Source: Lineus longissimus (taxonomy: Eukaryota > Nemertea > Pilidiophora > Heteronemertea > Lineidae). From it: a stretch of DNA of 64,000 bases. The stretch covers positions 6,264,001 to 6,328,000 of the forward strand of contig NC_088317.1 in NCBI RefSeq assembly GCF_910592395.1, given 5' to 3'. The notes beneath the pieces were generated by a model. The model searched no databases. It was not told where the DNA came from and saw only the letters and a list, made by a program, of their open reading frames with translations. Both the position numbers and the translations under genes were made by a program. Of the stretch, positions 1 through 11,100 are shown one piece after another; within the stretch, counting starts at the first letter, position 1; the number at the start of each line of letters is the position of its first letter.

Positions 1-110
1 CTAAGATATTGTCATTTGAAACATCTTTCGCTAGAACCTTGTTCGTTGGAACTTTGTTCGTTAAAACCTTTTCGGTGGTCATTTATTTACCATTTTCTTA
101 TTGTTAGTTA

Positions 111-485
111 ATGGCTGGAATGTTAATTGGTGCTGTAGTAAACACCGTTGCCTTTTCTGGAGCGGGATATCTTTTCAAAGCCAATGACAAAAATGGTTAT
201 CAAGACGAACTGAAGAGACACAATTTAGCTACCGAAAAATTACAAAGGGAATCTAAGGCTTGGGATGAACATCGGAAAGAAACCATTGATTTCGTTAACC
301 TTCAATTGAAAAGAGAAAATGAAAGTGCAATTGATTTCCGAAATGTTGATGCTTCTTTTGTTCTCTACAACGAACTTCACCCAGAGAATAAAGTACAACT
401 TCGTAAAATTCCTGAATTAAAAGATTTCTACCAACCGAGTGAGGAAATGAAAACTATGAATATCTTTTTATTGTCAGTGGTGTGA
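111..485 (+). pseudogene. Small predicted membrane/coiled-coil ORF, probably from a mobile element, frameshifted near its end
   Basis: This is a 124-codon ATG ORF of unknown function. Residues 1-22 are hydrophobic and glycine/alanine rich (a possible membrane segment or signal anchor). Residues about 30-80 are strongly charged and helical (KRHNLATEKLQRES), suggesting a coiled coil. A proline-containing stretch follows, with the motif DFYQPSEE. The frame stops at 485. The next frame, from about 459 to 520, encodes a hydrophobic stretch ending in VKYMI and a stop, which looks like a second membrane helix separated by a one-base shift. The layout recalls small membrane-protein ORFs of invertebrate mobile elements, but I cannot name the family. 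It lies in a repeat-rich stretch and runs opposite to the lectin gene, so I regard it as a decayed element-borne gene rather than a host gene. Confidence 0.45.
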
Positions 486-699
486 TCGGAGCAGGACTTT
501 TAGTGAAATATATGATATGAGGGAGGGGTGTTTTTCGATTTTTTGATTTTTTTGATGTGTGTGTAACCTGGAAATGTTATTAATGTTGGATATCGTTTGT
601 AGTGTCTCTGGGGAAAAACGCTTTTGCGTGAGTAGTTGATTTTAACCCTTTATTAGTAAGGTATTTTTAGAAAATTTGTGTTAAGGAACTTTAGTGGGT

Positions 700-2117
700 T
701 TTTTTGGGGGGGGGGGGTGTAGAGTATATGTAATATGCTGGTCGGTGCCTAAATCAACAGTTTTAGAGTTGGAAATGGGGTGCGGAGGGCTTGGAAATCA
801 TGAAAATTTAAAATTTTGAATTTGGAGCAGCCGATTTTGCCGTTTTACAGTCACTAGGGGTGTTAAAATAGGCTGTAACCCTGCATATTACATATACTTT
901 CTTAGATGAGCAAAGTAGAGGCGCTATAGTTTTTCCTTGAAACATGCATATTCAGTGAAAAAAATACATCTCTGAAGGAGATAACATCAAATCTTGTCTC
1001 GAGAGACATATGTATATATATTTTGGGAAGATAAGGGCAAATTTGTATAGTCGCCAAGGTGGCTCAGACACTCTCTTTTTGGTTCTAGTAAAAATGAAAA
1101 GGTCAGGGGCCATTGTGCTCACCGTATAGATATTTGATGGTTAAGCATTCATGCTGGTTACGAAACATTGAAAAGTATTTCAAATTAAAAACCCATGTTC
1201 CATATCATACTGGTGGTTAAGTGGGTGTACTCATGATATCACTCATTTCCATTTATGGGGTAATCAAGTGCCATCAACGTGACGTCGGAAAAATCGATAT
1301 CAGCACCAATACGTCACAGGGTAGATTCTTACTCCAGGAAACTTATTATTGCATCGTTCCAGGTGGAAAGGGTCGATGCATGGAGAGCTAAATCAGGTCA
1401 AATCGTAGTCAACATCGGAAAATCGCGATAATTCAGTCAGATTTTGAAATTTTCCTTTTTTTGTGCAATTTGTTGATGGAACTACCTGTGTCGAATAAGA
1501 GGTGACTGGGCAGCCGACAGCTGGGTAATATTGCCCTTAAAAATGCCAATAGTCCTTTAAACGGCCAATTTATGCCACTTGACCTATGGGACCCTGAAAA
1601 GTAGGTCAAATCAAAAACCGTATGATATGTGATGAATTCTTGCTAGGAGAACCGACCATAAGAATTTTATTAAAAACGAGTCACATAAGAGAGATATCAC
1701 ACTTTTAATCTTTCCACTTTTGGCCCCCTGGTGGCCAAGTCAAGAATCAGACCAATATTTAGTGTCAGAGGTCACCTGACCTGCTGGGTACTGTACAAAG
1801 TTTCAAGTTTATAGCCCTAGCGGTTCAGAAACGTGTCACTGTTTTTGAAACGGGGTACAGACGACGGATGACAGACGACGACGGAAACGGACGCTGGACA
1901 CTGCGGTATTGTATAGCCTCCTCTACGGTGAGCCAAAAATATATGGCCTGAAATGTTCTTGCGTGCGCTAGATTGTGGCTCCCCTTGGTTCTCCAGTAAG
2001 GTTTCTTGATAGTTAGGGTAATAATGTGTGCGACTGTACAGCGCTTTGAGACAGTAGATAGAACAGTGAAAAGCGCTATATAAAACTATGACCACTGTTA
2101 TTATCATCATTATTACA
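700..2117. repeat. Repeat-rich, gene-free stretch left of the last visible lectin exon
   Basis: I see no supported exon here; it is probably intron of the minus-strand lectin gene. It contains a poly-G tract (about 705-718), a dispersed-repeat block (1425-1560), a block around 1681-1930 containing an acgacgg-rich tract, and a SINE-like end at about 1960-2117. The SINE-like end reads on the plus strand through gcgctatataaaa into a degenerate TTATTATCATCATTATTA tail. Confidence 0.5.
1425..1560 (+). repeat. Dispersed repeat, inverted copy at 62049-62180
   Basis: The segment with ataattcagtcagattttga, gtgcaatttgttgatgga and gactgggcagccgacagctg is found again, reverse-complemented, near the right end of the window with high identity over about 130 bp. 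No coding potential was recognised. Confidence 0.85.
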
Positions 2118-2126
2118 TTTACTTAC

Positions 2127-2180
2127 GATCAACACATTTCCCTTGACGTGTATCCCACATGGTGGCGGCATCTGGACATC
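2127..2180 (-). CDS. Lectin gene exon 18: two-cysteine module 9
   Basis: A 54-nt micro-exon, phase 1-1, encoding RCPDAATMWDTRQGKCVD. It ends with a good donor (GATC|GTAAGT), so transcription continues left of the window's repeats. Confidence 0.82.
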
Positions 2181-5100
2181 CTGCAAGATTAGAAGAGACT
2201 TTATTGAAAGTGACTTTAAGACGACTATACCTGGCAAGGTATGTTGCCACCGGTTCGTTGGTCAAAGGTACGCTGGTCAGCAACATCGTCGCGGCGGGGT
2301 TTTCCCCGGTTTTGGCCTCGTTTTCGAGGGCGAGGCCGGGATTCTCCGCATTTAGCGACGGTGTTGTTGACTCGCTGAGGACACTCCTCTTTGACCCGAA
2401 CTTTAGCAATAGGCATGGCCGGGAGATGAAAATGGTCAAGCACCTTACGCGATTTTAACTTGTTAATAATGACTGTGTGATACTGTGATATTATATACTT
2501 ATATGTTTTATACTTGTAAATTTTATTCTCCCATATGGGAGGTTAATAAATAAATAATAAAAAATAATAGTGATCTAGATCTACTTATATGGAGATTGCT
2601 TCTCTTCAATCGTGTCTTGAAAGATGAGTGAAAACAACAACATAAAAACAAATTATTCTGCGCTATAATATTGATTGGAGATAAAGCGCAATGGCTTTGT
2701 AAGCTCAAACTTCATATGAATAAAAAACCAACAGATTCCACCAAGCCGTTAGAGCAAAGATAAGACAAATCACGATGCGAGACTATAGCTATTTTACCCA
2801 ATCCAGACTTGCCAAAAGAAGAAGAACGTTTCTCTGCCACCTTGCGTTGAGCTTAAACTTACGTAAAATGCATTTTTTCTCCACTTGACTCCACTGTTCG
2901 GCTGCATTTGGACATCCTGCAGAAAGACAACATAACCAGTAAATTCCAAGGAACAGGAACACTACTAGCATTATGCTCTAATTGTGGAATTAATGAGAAT
3001 ATTAATTAAGTACTTACGGTCAACACATTTATTTACCGTCCACTTTTTCTCGGCTGGACATCCTGTCAATTAGAAAGAATATTTGGATATCGGAATACTA
3101 GATATTGGACATGCAGTAGTGCAATACCATGTATATGGAAAGGTTAAAGGAAGCCAATCACGAAAAGCTTACAAAAATGGGGAGTTTTAGACGGCCCGGT
3201 TAAAACCAAAGCGGAAATAAGCTTCCATTGATAAATCCATAGTTCCTAAACCTGAGTTCCCCTCAGGTAGTTGATTATGTGAGCTGGGCATCTGGGTAAC
3301 ATTGGATAACGATGCATAGCATTACTGACTCCAGTCAGTGAACTGCATAAGAGGTAATTACCAATTTTAGTTATTTCTTTACTACGTTATCTAAATAAAG
3401 ATTTTGTGCCACGACTGGATCCCTTTCATTATAACTGGTGTGTAACAAATACTAATTTGTTTGAAGTACTGATGGAATAAAATAACCAAATGTGAACAGA
3501 TCACGAGAAGGATTACGAAACGTACCAGAGTACTCATTGATCTACCCAAGATGTCTACCCACTAAAACCACTGAAAAAAGAAATGACCGCCAAGGGTAGT
3601 AAAATACCTACTTGCAATGCAGTCCTTCTTCGCTTCATCCCATTTATAATCAGCGGCACAACCTGAAAATACAGCCACAGGTGAACGTGTTACATTAACG
3701 CTATCAAACTCAGTTGGCCTATTCGGTATTGCGAACATCTTAAAGTATGATTCAATGGCAGGTTTTCTGGATTTTTATGGTACGCCGTTTTTACCACAGT
3801 AAAAATAAAATCCAACGTAATTTTTATCGTGAAGGCGAAGGCATTCCAGAAGTTTTTTTGCATTAATTTCATTTTTAGGGTCTAAGTAAAGCTCGAGGCA
3901 AAATATGCACCGAGGATCGAAATTCATTTAAAATATTTTTATTCTATCTTAAACTGTTGGCTTCAAAATCTCTTTCGAATTCTCTGAACTATGGAATCTA
4001 ATACAATTTGGGTGCGGTTTTTTGTCCTTTCTTTCAAGTTATGAAGTTAGCGACTAATCGATTCACACAAACGCCAGCAATACAAAACCTGTCCTGTTTC
4101 TTTTGGGGACTTGTTCATTTACGCAAACGACAGCGAATTCGTTATTGTTGAAGCAACATGCAAACTTGGTCACTTTAAAAAACTGCGCGGTAAAACCTTC
4201 CGGTGTAGAAATCGACCCATTATTCAGTTTTAAACTTTCTTTTTGGTTTCTTTTTGATATAAGAGAACGATACCAGTCACAGAGCCACTGAAATATTTTA
4301 GTTGAAAACCGCTTGGTTTTTTGTCTTATTTGCCTTATAGTTATATCACAAAATGTCACAAAAAAATTAAATTCTCCTTTTTTTCAGGAAACCTTAGCGT
4401 TTTGTAATATGATTTAAGTTACGTCAATTACTAATTCCGCAGGTTAGTTCAAGGAAACAGGTCAAAAGTCCTTTTCTGCAGCACGATTTTCGATTTATTA
4501 CTGCTCCGACAGATTTATTTTCTTTTTAAAGTATACATTCGATATACTAATTTTAGCTAGTACCATAGAATTGTAGAAAATGATACTCACGCAGAACGCA
4601 CTTAGAATCTTTAGTGTCCCACTTTTCTTCTGCTTTCGGACAGTCTGAAAATAGCCCAAAGCGTTGTTTTTTTAGCTTTGATCTGAATGGCATACATTAT
4701 CCGATACGGTTTACATTGATATCATTTTAGGGATGATCTTTACATCACTAGTGTTATTCCTGGCAAACGATGTTCGTGTAATTTCCAAACTGAAATGATT
4801 GGACGAAGATAGCGTTTATTACCTGTCTTGGTATCTTGTTTATTATACGTCACCGTTTTTTCGTGGACGTTTAACTGGGAAGTGGAAACGGTGGCGCGAG
4901 TTTTCCTTAAGCTAAGCTATATTTATGTGTAATCTGGACCCATGCTTATCAAAGGTTAACTCCGCTTCAAACACAAAGTGCAATTTTAGCTTGAAGCATT
5001 TTGTAGCAGGGCTACTTACTGGTCTGGCAAGAGTGTCCATCACCATTGAATCCATCATTGCATTTACACGCGTACTGTCCATTTACTGTAGAGCAGCTAG

Positions 5101-8100
5101 CATCTTTATGACAAGCAGGAAAAGCTAGTTGCCTCAAGGTGCCTTGCGCTGTGCATTCGTACTTGACAGTGCAACCCTTCATCACAACTGAATTGCCGCT
5201 CTGAAATCGGATTATTTCGACAAAGAACTAGATTATACAAATATGAACTAAAGGAAGACATGACCGTGAACACTCAGGACAGAGGGAGGTTATCATGAGA
5301 TGATACAAATAATTATGAATCATTTAGTAATACAGAGGAAAAGAGGTAATTTAAAATCTTAACTGCAAATAGGGTAAAACACATGCAGTGATAACCGTAA
5401 CCATTGATGAACCAATAACCCGAACATAAAAAGTAACCCAAATACAGTGAAAGCTGCACGGTTTCCCACTTTCGCCGCTGTGTAATAAAATAAACTAATT
5501 ATGTCAGGGGTATCCGAATATTACATCAGGGTTTGGTTTCACTGTATTCGTTTTGATAAACGACATTAGACGTCAATATTAGAGCAACATAAAATGTGTG
5601 TAGAGCATTTAATGCTTACGTCGATATGTTGTCCATCAATGGCATCACATCCACACTTGCCAGGCAGAACACAGTCATTTCCAAGTCTAAAGTAGCCTTC
5701 ATTACAAGAACAGCCATCTTCAGGCTCACCAGCGACGCAGTCCGCGGGAGCTTTCCTCTGTTGGCAGGTCTTTTCACATGCAGGGTACGACTTGGGAGTA
5801 TAGGACGCATTTGCCTCGCAGTTTAGAGCTGGAAGGAAGACAAAATGGCTTGGGCTTATTATACTCTGGTTACCCAGGAAAGTGTTATTTACAAATATTT
5901 CCAATATAGGCAAATGAATAGTTTGGTGGTTACTTTTGATTGTGATGTCACGTAGGACAAATATGGTTGGTTACAACTTACGACAGAAGTTGGCTCTTCT
6001 CCAAACACTTCCCAGCCCTTGCTTTGCACAATCATCAGCAAACACAGCCAAGTTCTTGCAGACAACATCAGGGACGTCCTTCGCCGCTGTGGCCTCTTTA
6101 GAATAGAAACACACGTCGAACTCGCAGCTGTCCTGGTATTGCTTCACATTCACCAAACCACTTGCGATACAAGCATTGAGGGGACCGTTTGTGTCTGTGA
6201 TGTAACCACAGTGGTTATTGTCCTTGACTTTCGTGGCCCAAGCAACAGTGCAATCACCATTGACATCGGCTGCTTTGCAGTTGCTACAAAAAGGTAAAAT
6301 AGATATATACATAAATTGAATTTACTCGAAAAAGTTTACAACACCTTCCAACTACATTATAGAAACAGCTGCTACTAGAATTCTGTTAACAACATAATAA
6401 TTATTGCAGTAGGCTATGCTTTAAAGAACTGTACGATGTGCATTTAAGGTTCCATGTTTAACTATTGACAATAACCAAAAAAAACAACTACGGAGTCAGC
6501 CTGACTCTCCTAGAAATGTAGGCCTTAGATTATTTCATAAAAAAGTAGACACTGTCAGCCGACATTTTCAAATCATCTTTTTTTTCCTGGTGCAACTGGA
6601 TATTCTGGCTCTTCCAACAGATTAAATGAAGTTAGAATTACAACATTTTGTTCAACTATCAATTCCACCTTCTTCTTCTGACAATCTGACAATCTTTCAC
6701 CCAGACCCGATGTGAAAATGTACCTACCTCTGTTGCTGTAGACCAGAGTCATCGGGCACATACCAACTACTCGAGAATTCATTCTTAGTAGTTGCTTTCG
6801 TCTGTCCTTTAGCAATAAGATCATCATTTCGATTGTCGTTACATGTTCCACAGATTCCTTCCACCTTGGTTCCGAGTGTGGATGAGATGAACGTCTCAAT
6901 GAAGTACCTCCTGTAGGTGGTGATCATACCACAAGCTGTGGCCTCGACCTGGAACTGCCTGTTCGCGTATGAGACTTTCACGTCTGTGCCTTTCCTGGTC
7001 CTGATAGTTATGGGGAAACTGCTCTTGGTTCTGTCGACGCCGTCGATCTACAAAAGTAAGACACATACAATTCCGTTGGAGAAGAAGCAAGGTAATGATC
7101 GGCCTTTGAATGCACAATCTTGGGCTGGTTCGTCTCGCTGGCTCATGAAGCATTACCAAATCCTACAGCTGTCACCAAATCACGTCACGACCTCAGGCAA
7201 AAGGCCGCAACTGGAGCTATTCCGGATCCTTTTCATCAAATGGGTAGAACCCTTCAAGGGGTGTTTTGCGGTACATATGTGTGGTACACAGTGTCTATTA
7301 GGTGGATCCTGACAACAGGGCCTACGAGTAAAGTATAGTAACTAATGCTTGGATAAAGTTGCTGTACGTTGGCAGGTTTCCCGATTTGATAGAAGAAAAT
7401 ACAATTTTTGTGTTAAGATAAAAATACAGAGCCCCGGACATTTATTATTAATATAATCAAAGAAAATCTTACGTTTCACTGAATCATGTACAACGCATTT
7501 TTGCCGAAAAGTCGATACTTACGAAAACCTTCGCCGCTTGTTGACTGTATCTGAAGGTCATGTCCTCGACGGTCACATCCAACAACACCACAAAGCTTAC
7601 TCGAGGGTTACCAATATGGACATTCTTCTCCTCTACATTGAAGTAACACTTGTCATTCTTGAATTCATCCTTTAGCTTGGTAAATGTGTACTTGCATTTG
7701 CCCATGAAGTCGATTCTGTGGCCGTCGTATTGGTAGTAATGGGGATCACCAGATGCGAAGCAGCGGCATGTTTCTGTAGAGTATTAAAGTGGCATGTACT
7801 TTCAACAGCTAGATTATTTCGCGAATTACGAAAAAAAAAGTAATTTTGACTGGAAAACCGTAAGAAAATTTGTATTCGCAAAAACATTAAAAACCTTGAA
7901 ATTGTTATCTTTTTCAACTGATGCGATTGCGAAAATATAGAGGTGCAAATTATTGAGAGCTATATGTCGGGATGACTTACAGGGGAGACTCATTAATAAC
8001 TACATGTATGATACACATTGACTATTGCATAGTCGCTTAGCTATATGTATTTGCGCAGTGTGTCACAGGTGCCTGTAGTTACTAGAATCATGGCGACTGA

Positions 8101-11100
8101 TCAGCTCCGAATAAGCTGTGATGCACATAAACGAAAAGAAATGTACACGTACAGCTATTTCATGTCCAGAGTTACATGAACAAGTGTATTTTCTATGGGT
8201 GCTTTGGGGATTGATCACTTGCTATTGATTATAGATCTGTGATTCAGATACTATCGTGCGACTGCGCCACATCGGAGAGTATGAATAATGTTGGCAAAAG
8301 AAAGTTTAACTTACTCGCTTCACATGTTCCGAACATAGTGTTGTACTTCTGTGGTGACGGACATTCTGAAAAAGGGACATATATTATCAACAACTCCGGT
8401 TAAAAATCTTTTCTGGTTTAAAATCAATTCGTTATTCTTGTCTGCATTGTCTGGGGCTCTTGAGCACATACAAACTACCGGCCGGATATTCTCATTAACC
8501 GTGGTAAAGAACTGATGTAACGTACTTTTTGGACGTTTTGAAGCCCAAAAATCATGTTTGGTCACGAAGCTATAGGACTGATGAAAACCAGACATGAAAG
8601 AACTCCAACCAGTTGTTCGAACTGAAAAGCCCCAAACGATGCGGACAAACACTCATAAATGGAATGTAGCTAGAGGATAACAGAACAACCAATTCCAACT
8701 GAACACACCTGAAAATCTGAGAAAGATTTGAGCTTATAATGTTCTAGTTGACGTGTAGCACTCAACTTACTTGCAACACATTTCGTTCCAACCCATTTCT
8801 GACTCGCAATGCACCCTAAAGAGAAACAAAAAATATATATCATGGAAGATGACTGATATACAAACCCACACGGAAAGGCCAATTTTTTACTACATTTAAA
8901 AAAAATCTTATCAAAACTAAACTGAAAATAGAAATGTCCAGTTCAGCCAAAATTCAAATTTCATGTTATAGCATGGAGCAGGTGCAGTACCGGTGCAGAT
9001 ATAGAAATGTCTATCGTGGATTCCATAGAACCATATATCATACTCAGTCAGAATACAATAGGGCTGAACACTTCTTCCACGGCCGTCTATACCACAAAAA
9101 TAAGAACGGGCATGATACAATCCTTTGTTCAGCGGACGACATTCTATCCTTGGAAATTTCAACCTTCTTCATTGTTTACGACATTGGGTGAAAGGTAATG
9201 AAAACTATAGAGAAAGACAACTAAGAGAATTGGATGGGTTGATGGTTTGTTATTACAATTAAGTGTGTCTTTTTAATTGTGTATTGGCAGTCAAATGGAC
9301 CGCGCTGACCTCAAACTCCGACACAACAGACGTTACGGCTCTGGAACGGCGAAGCAGCACCCTGGTGGCAAACAGCGCCACGCAGCGGCCACCCCGTGGT
9401 TTTGGCTGTTACCTGTTGAAAAGTTAGCTCCGTACCATGGGAAAAGTCACAAAACTATAATGGGTTCATTAAGTATGGTATTTGGAATTCCCGAATTGAA
9501 AGATATTTCACTTACTAACAACACATTTCGTTCCGTCCCACCTTTGTTGATAATCTGGACAAGCTGAAAGTACAATACCACATAGAACGTTAATGAAGAT
9601 GTCTGTGCGGAAAACTCTATCTTAGTTCAAACAAGTTTTATATTTCGTAAAAGTTTTGTTATCGACTACTAGTAAACACACATTCTTGGCCATTTGCTCT
9701 TAGTATGATTTTTCACATTTGCTCATTGAAAAGAACGTACATGTACAATGCTTGTCTGGTATACAGGCCTGGCTTTTCGTACATGACATACTGATGTTTA
9801 CTTACGATCAACACATTTTTTAGTGCTCTCGTCAAACTTGAGACCAAGGCTGCATGCTGAAATAGGGTAGATGATGTGTATTTTGATGAATTAAAAAAAG
9901 GGGGGGGGGGGGGGGTGAGAGTAAAAACTAAGGATAGGGAAAAGCGAGCAAGGAAAGATAACAGTTCATTTCCATTGGAAAACAAATACAGTCCAAATCA
10001 CAATTTTCATCCAGTTCTCATCCAGTTTTCCGGTAAACTTGTATTTCTGATTTATCGGCCTGAGACCAATGTACAAATCATCGACCATGTCTCTGTTAAC
10101 TAGTGATCCAATATGTTTAGCTGGATCTTTGCCGTCGACCTATGGCATTAGCTTGCCAGTCTTCTGATTATAGCTGACTCCAATGAAGGACCACGAATTG
10201 TTAAAGCTTTAGTTATCTTATTGTCGTTAGAATCGCACCATATAGTACATGTGAATGAAATATCTTACGAGGAATGGGGGTTCCAAAGACTTCGACTTCG
10301 CACAAAGTCAACGCCTGGCTTCTTGACCTAACGACCGCAACATATCTCCCCTGTAGTTGCTTGTTGCAGTTAAATGTCTGTGATTGACCTTGTGGGACGG
10401 CTCCAGTCTTATGAGCACAGACCTCGCTAGAAGAAAACACAAGCTTCCTCCCTGGGGTAGGCCTGGTGTATGTCACCACGATGTCGAAATTAGCTAGTCT
10501 AGAACCTGCAATAAACACAATCAGAGGCAAAATATTTTGGTGTATGTCCTAGTCGTTCGCTTTAGTGTACAGATTAGCAAGCATGATAGAACATACAGCG
10601 GCGACTGATGCCTGGTCTTCTCCAAGGTTTCTTTTTCGTATTCAAGTCAAGGAAATCCAAGTTCAAAACAAGAGACCCACTTACACTCGGAGCACTTAAA
10701 ATAGTTACTGATGTAAACCAGCACCACAATTGCTCCCTCATATATTTCACAATTAAGGATTAGTATACCGGCGCCGCGTAAACACGTGTAAACAGTAGAA
10801 GAAGTCGAAGAAGAAGAAGACACAATGGTGTTTAAAAAAATATTATTCTTGATTCATGTTCGACCATACCTACCACAGCAGTCCCCTCTGTTATATAAGA
10901 CAACCTTCTGTATCAAAGATATATCAACTAAATCCACCGCCCACCAATTGTTGTTGACGGTATCACCACCGTTGGCGCTGGTATGGGTGCAACTGTTGCG
11001 GTAATAGTTAGTGTTTTTGTTGCCGTCTACAGCTCGATTCGCTTTAGCCCCTCCCCACTCATGGAATTGCAGACATGTTTTCCTCAATGCCAGGTTCACA

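Noticed and set aside
2143-2458. Plus- and minus-strand ORFs of 70-106 codons around 2143-2458
   Set aside because: They overlap the genuine micro-exon 2127-2180 in other frames or run into the GC-rich intron; no domain or splice support.
6917-7338. 131- and 72-codon plus-strand ORFs opposite the VWD exons
   Set aside because: They are antisense shadows of exon 10 and the adjoining intron.
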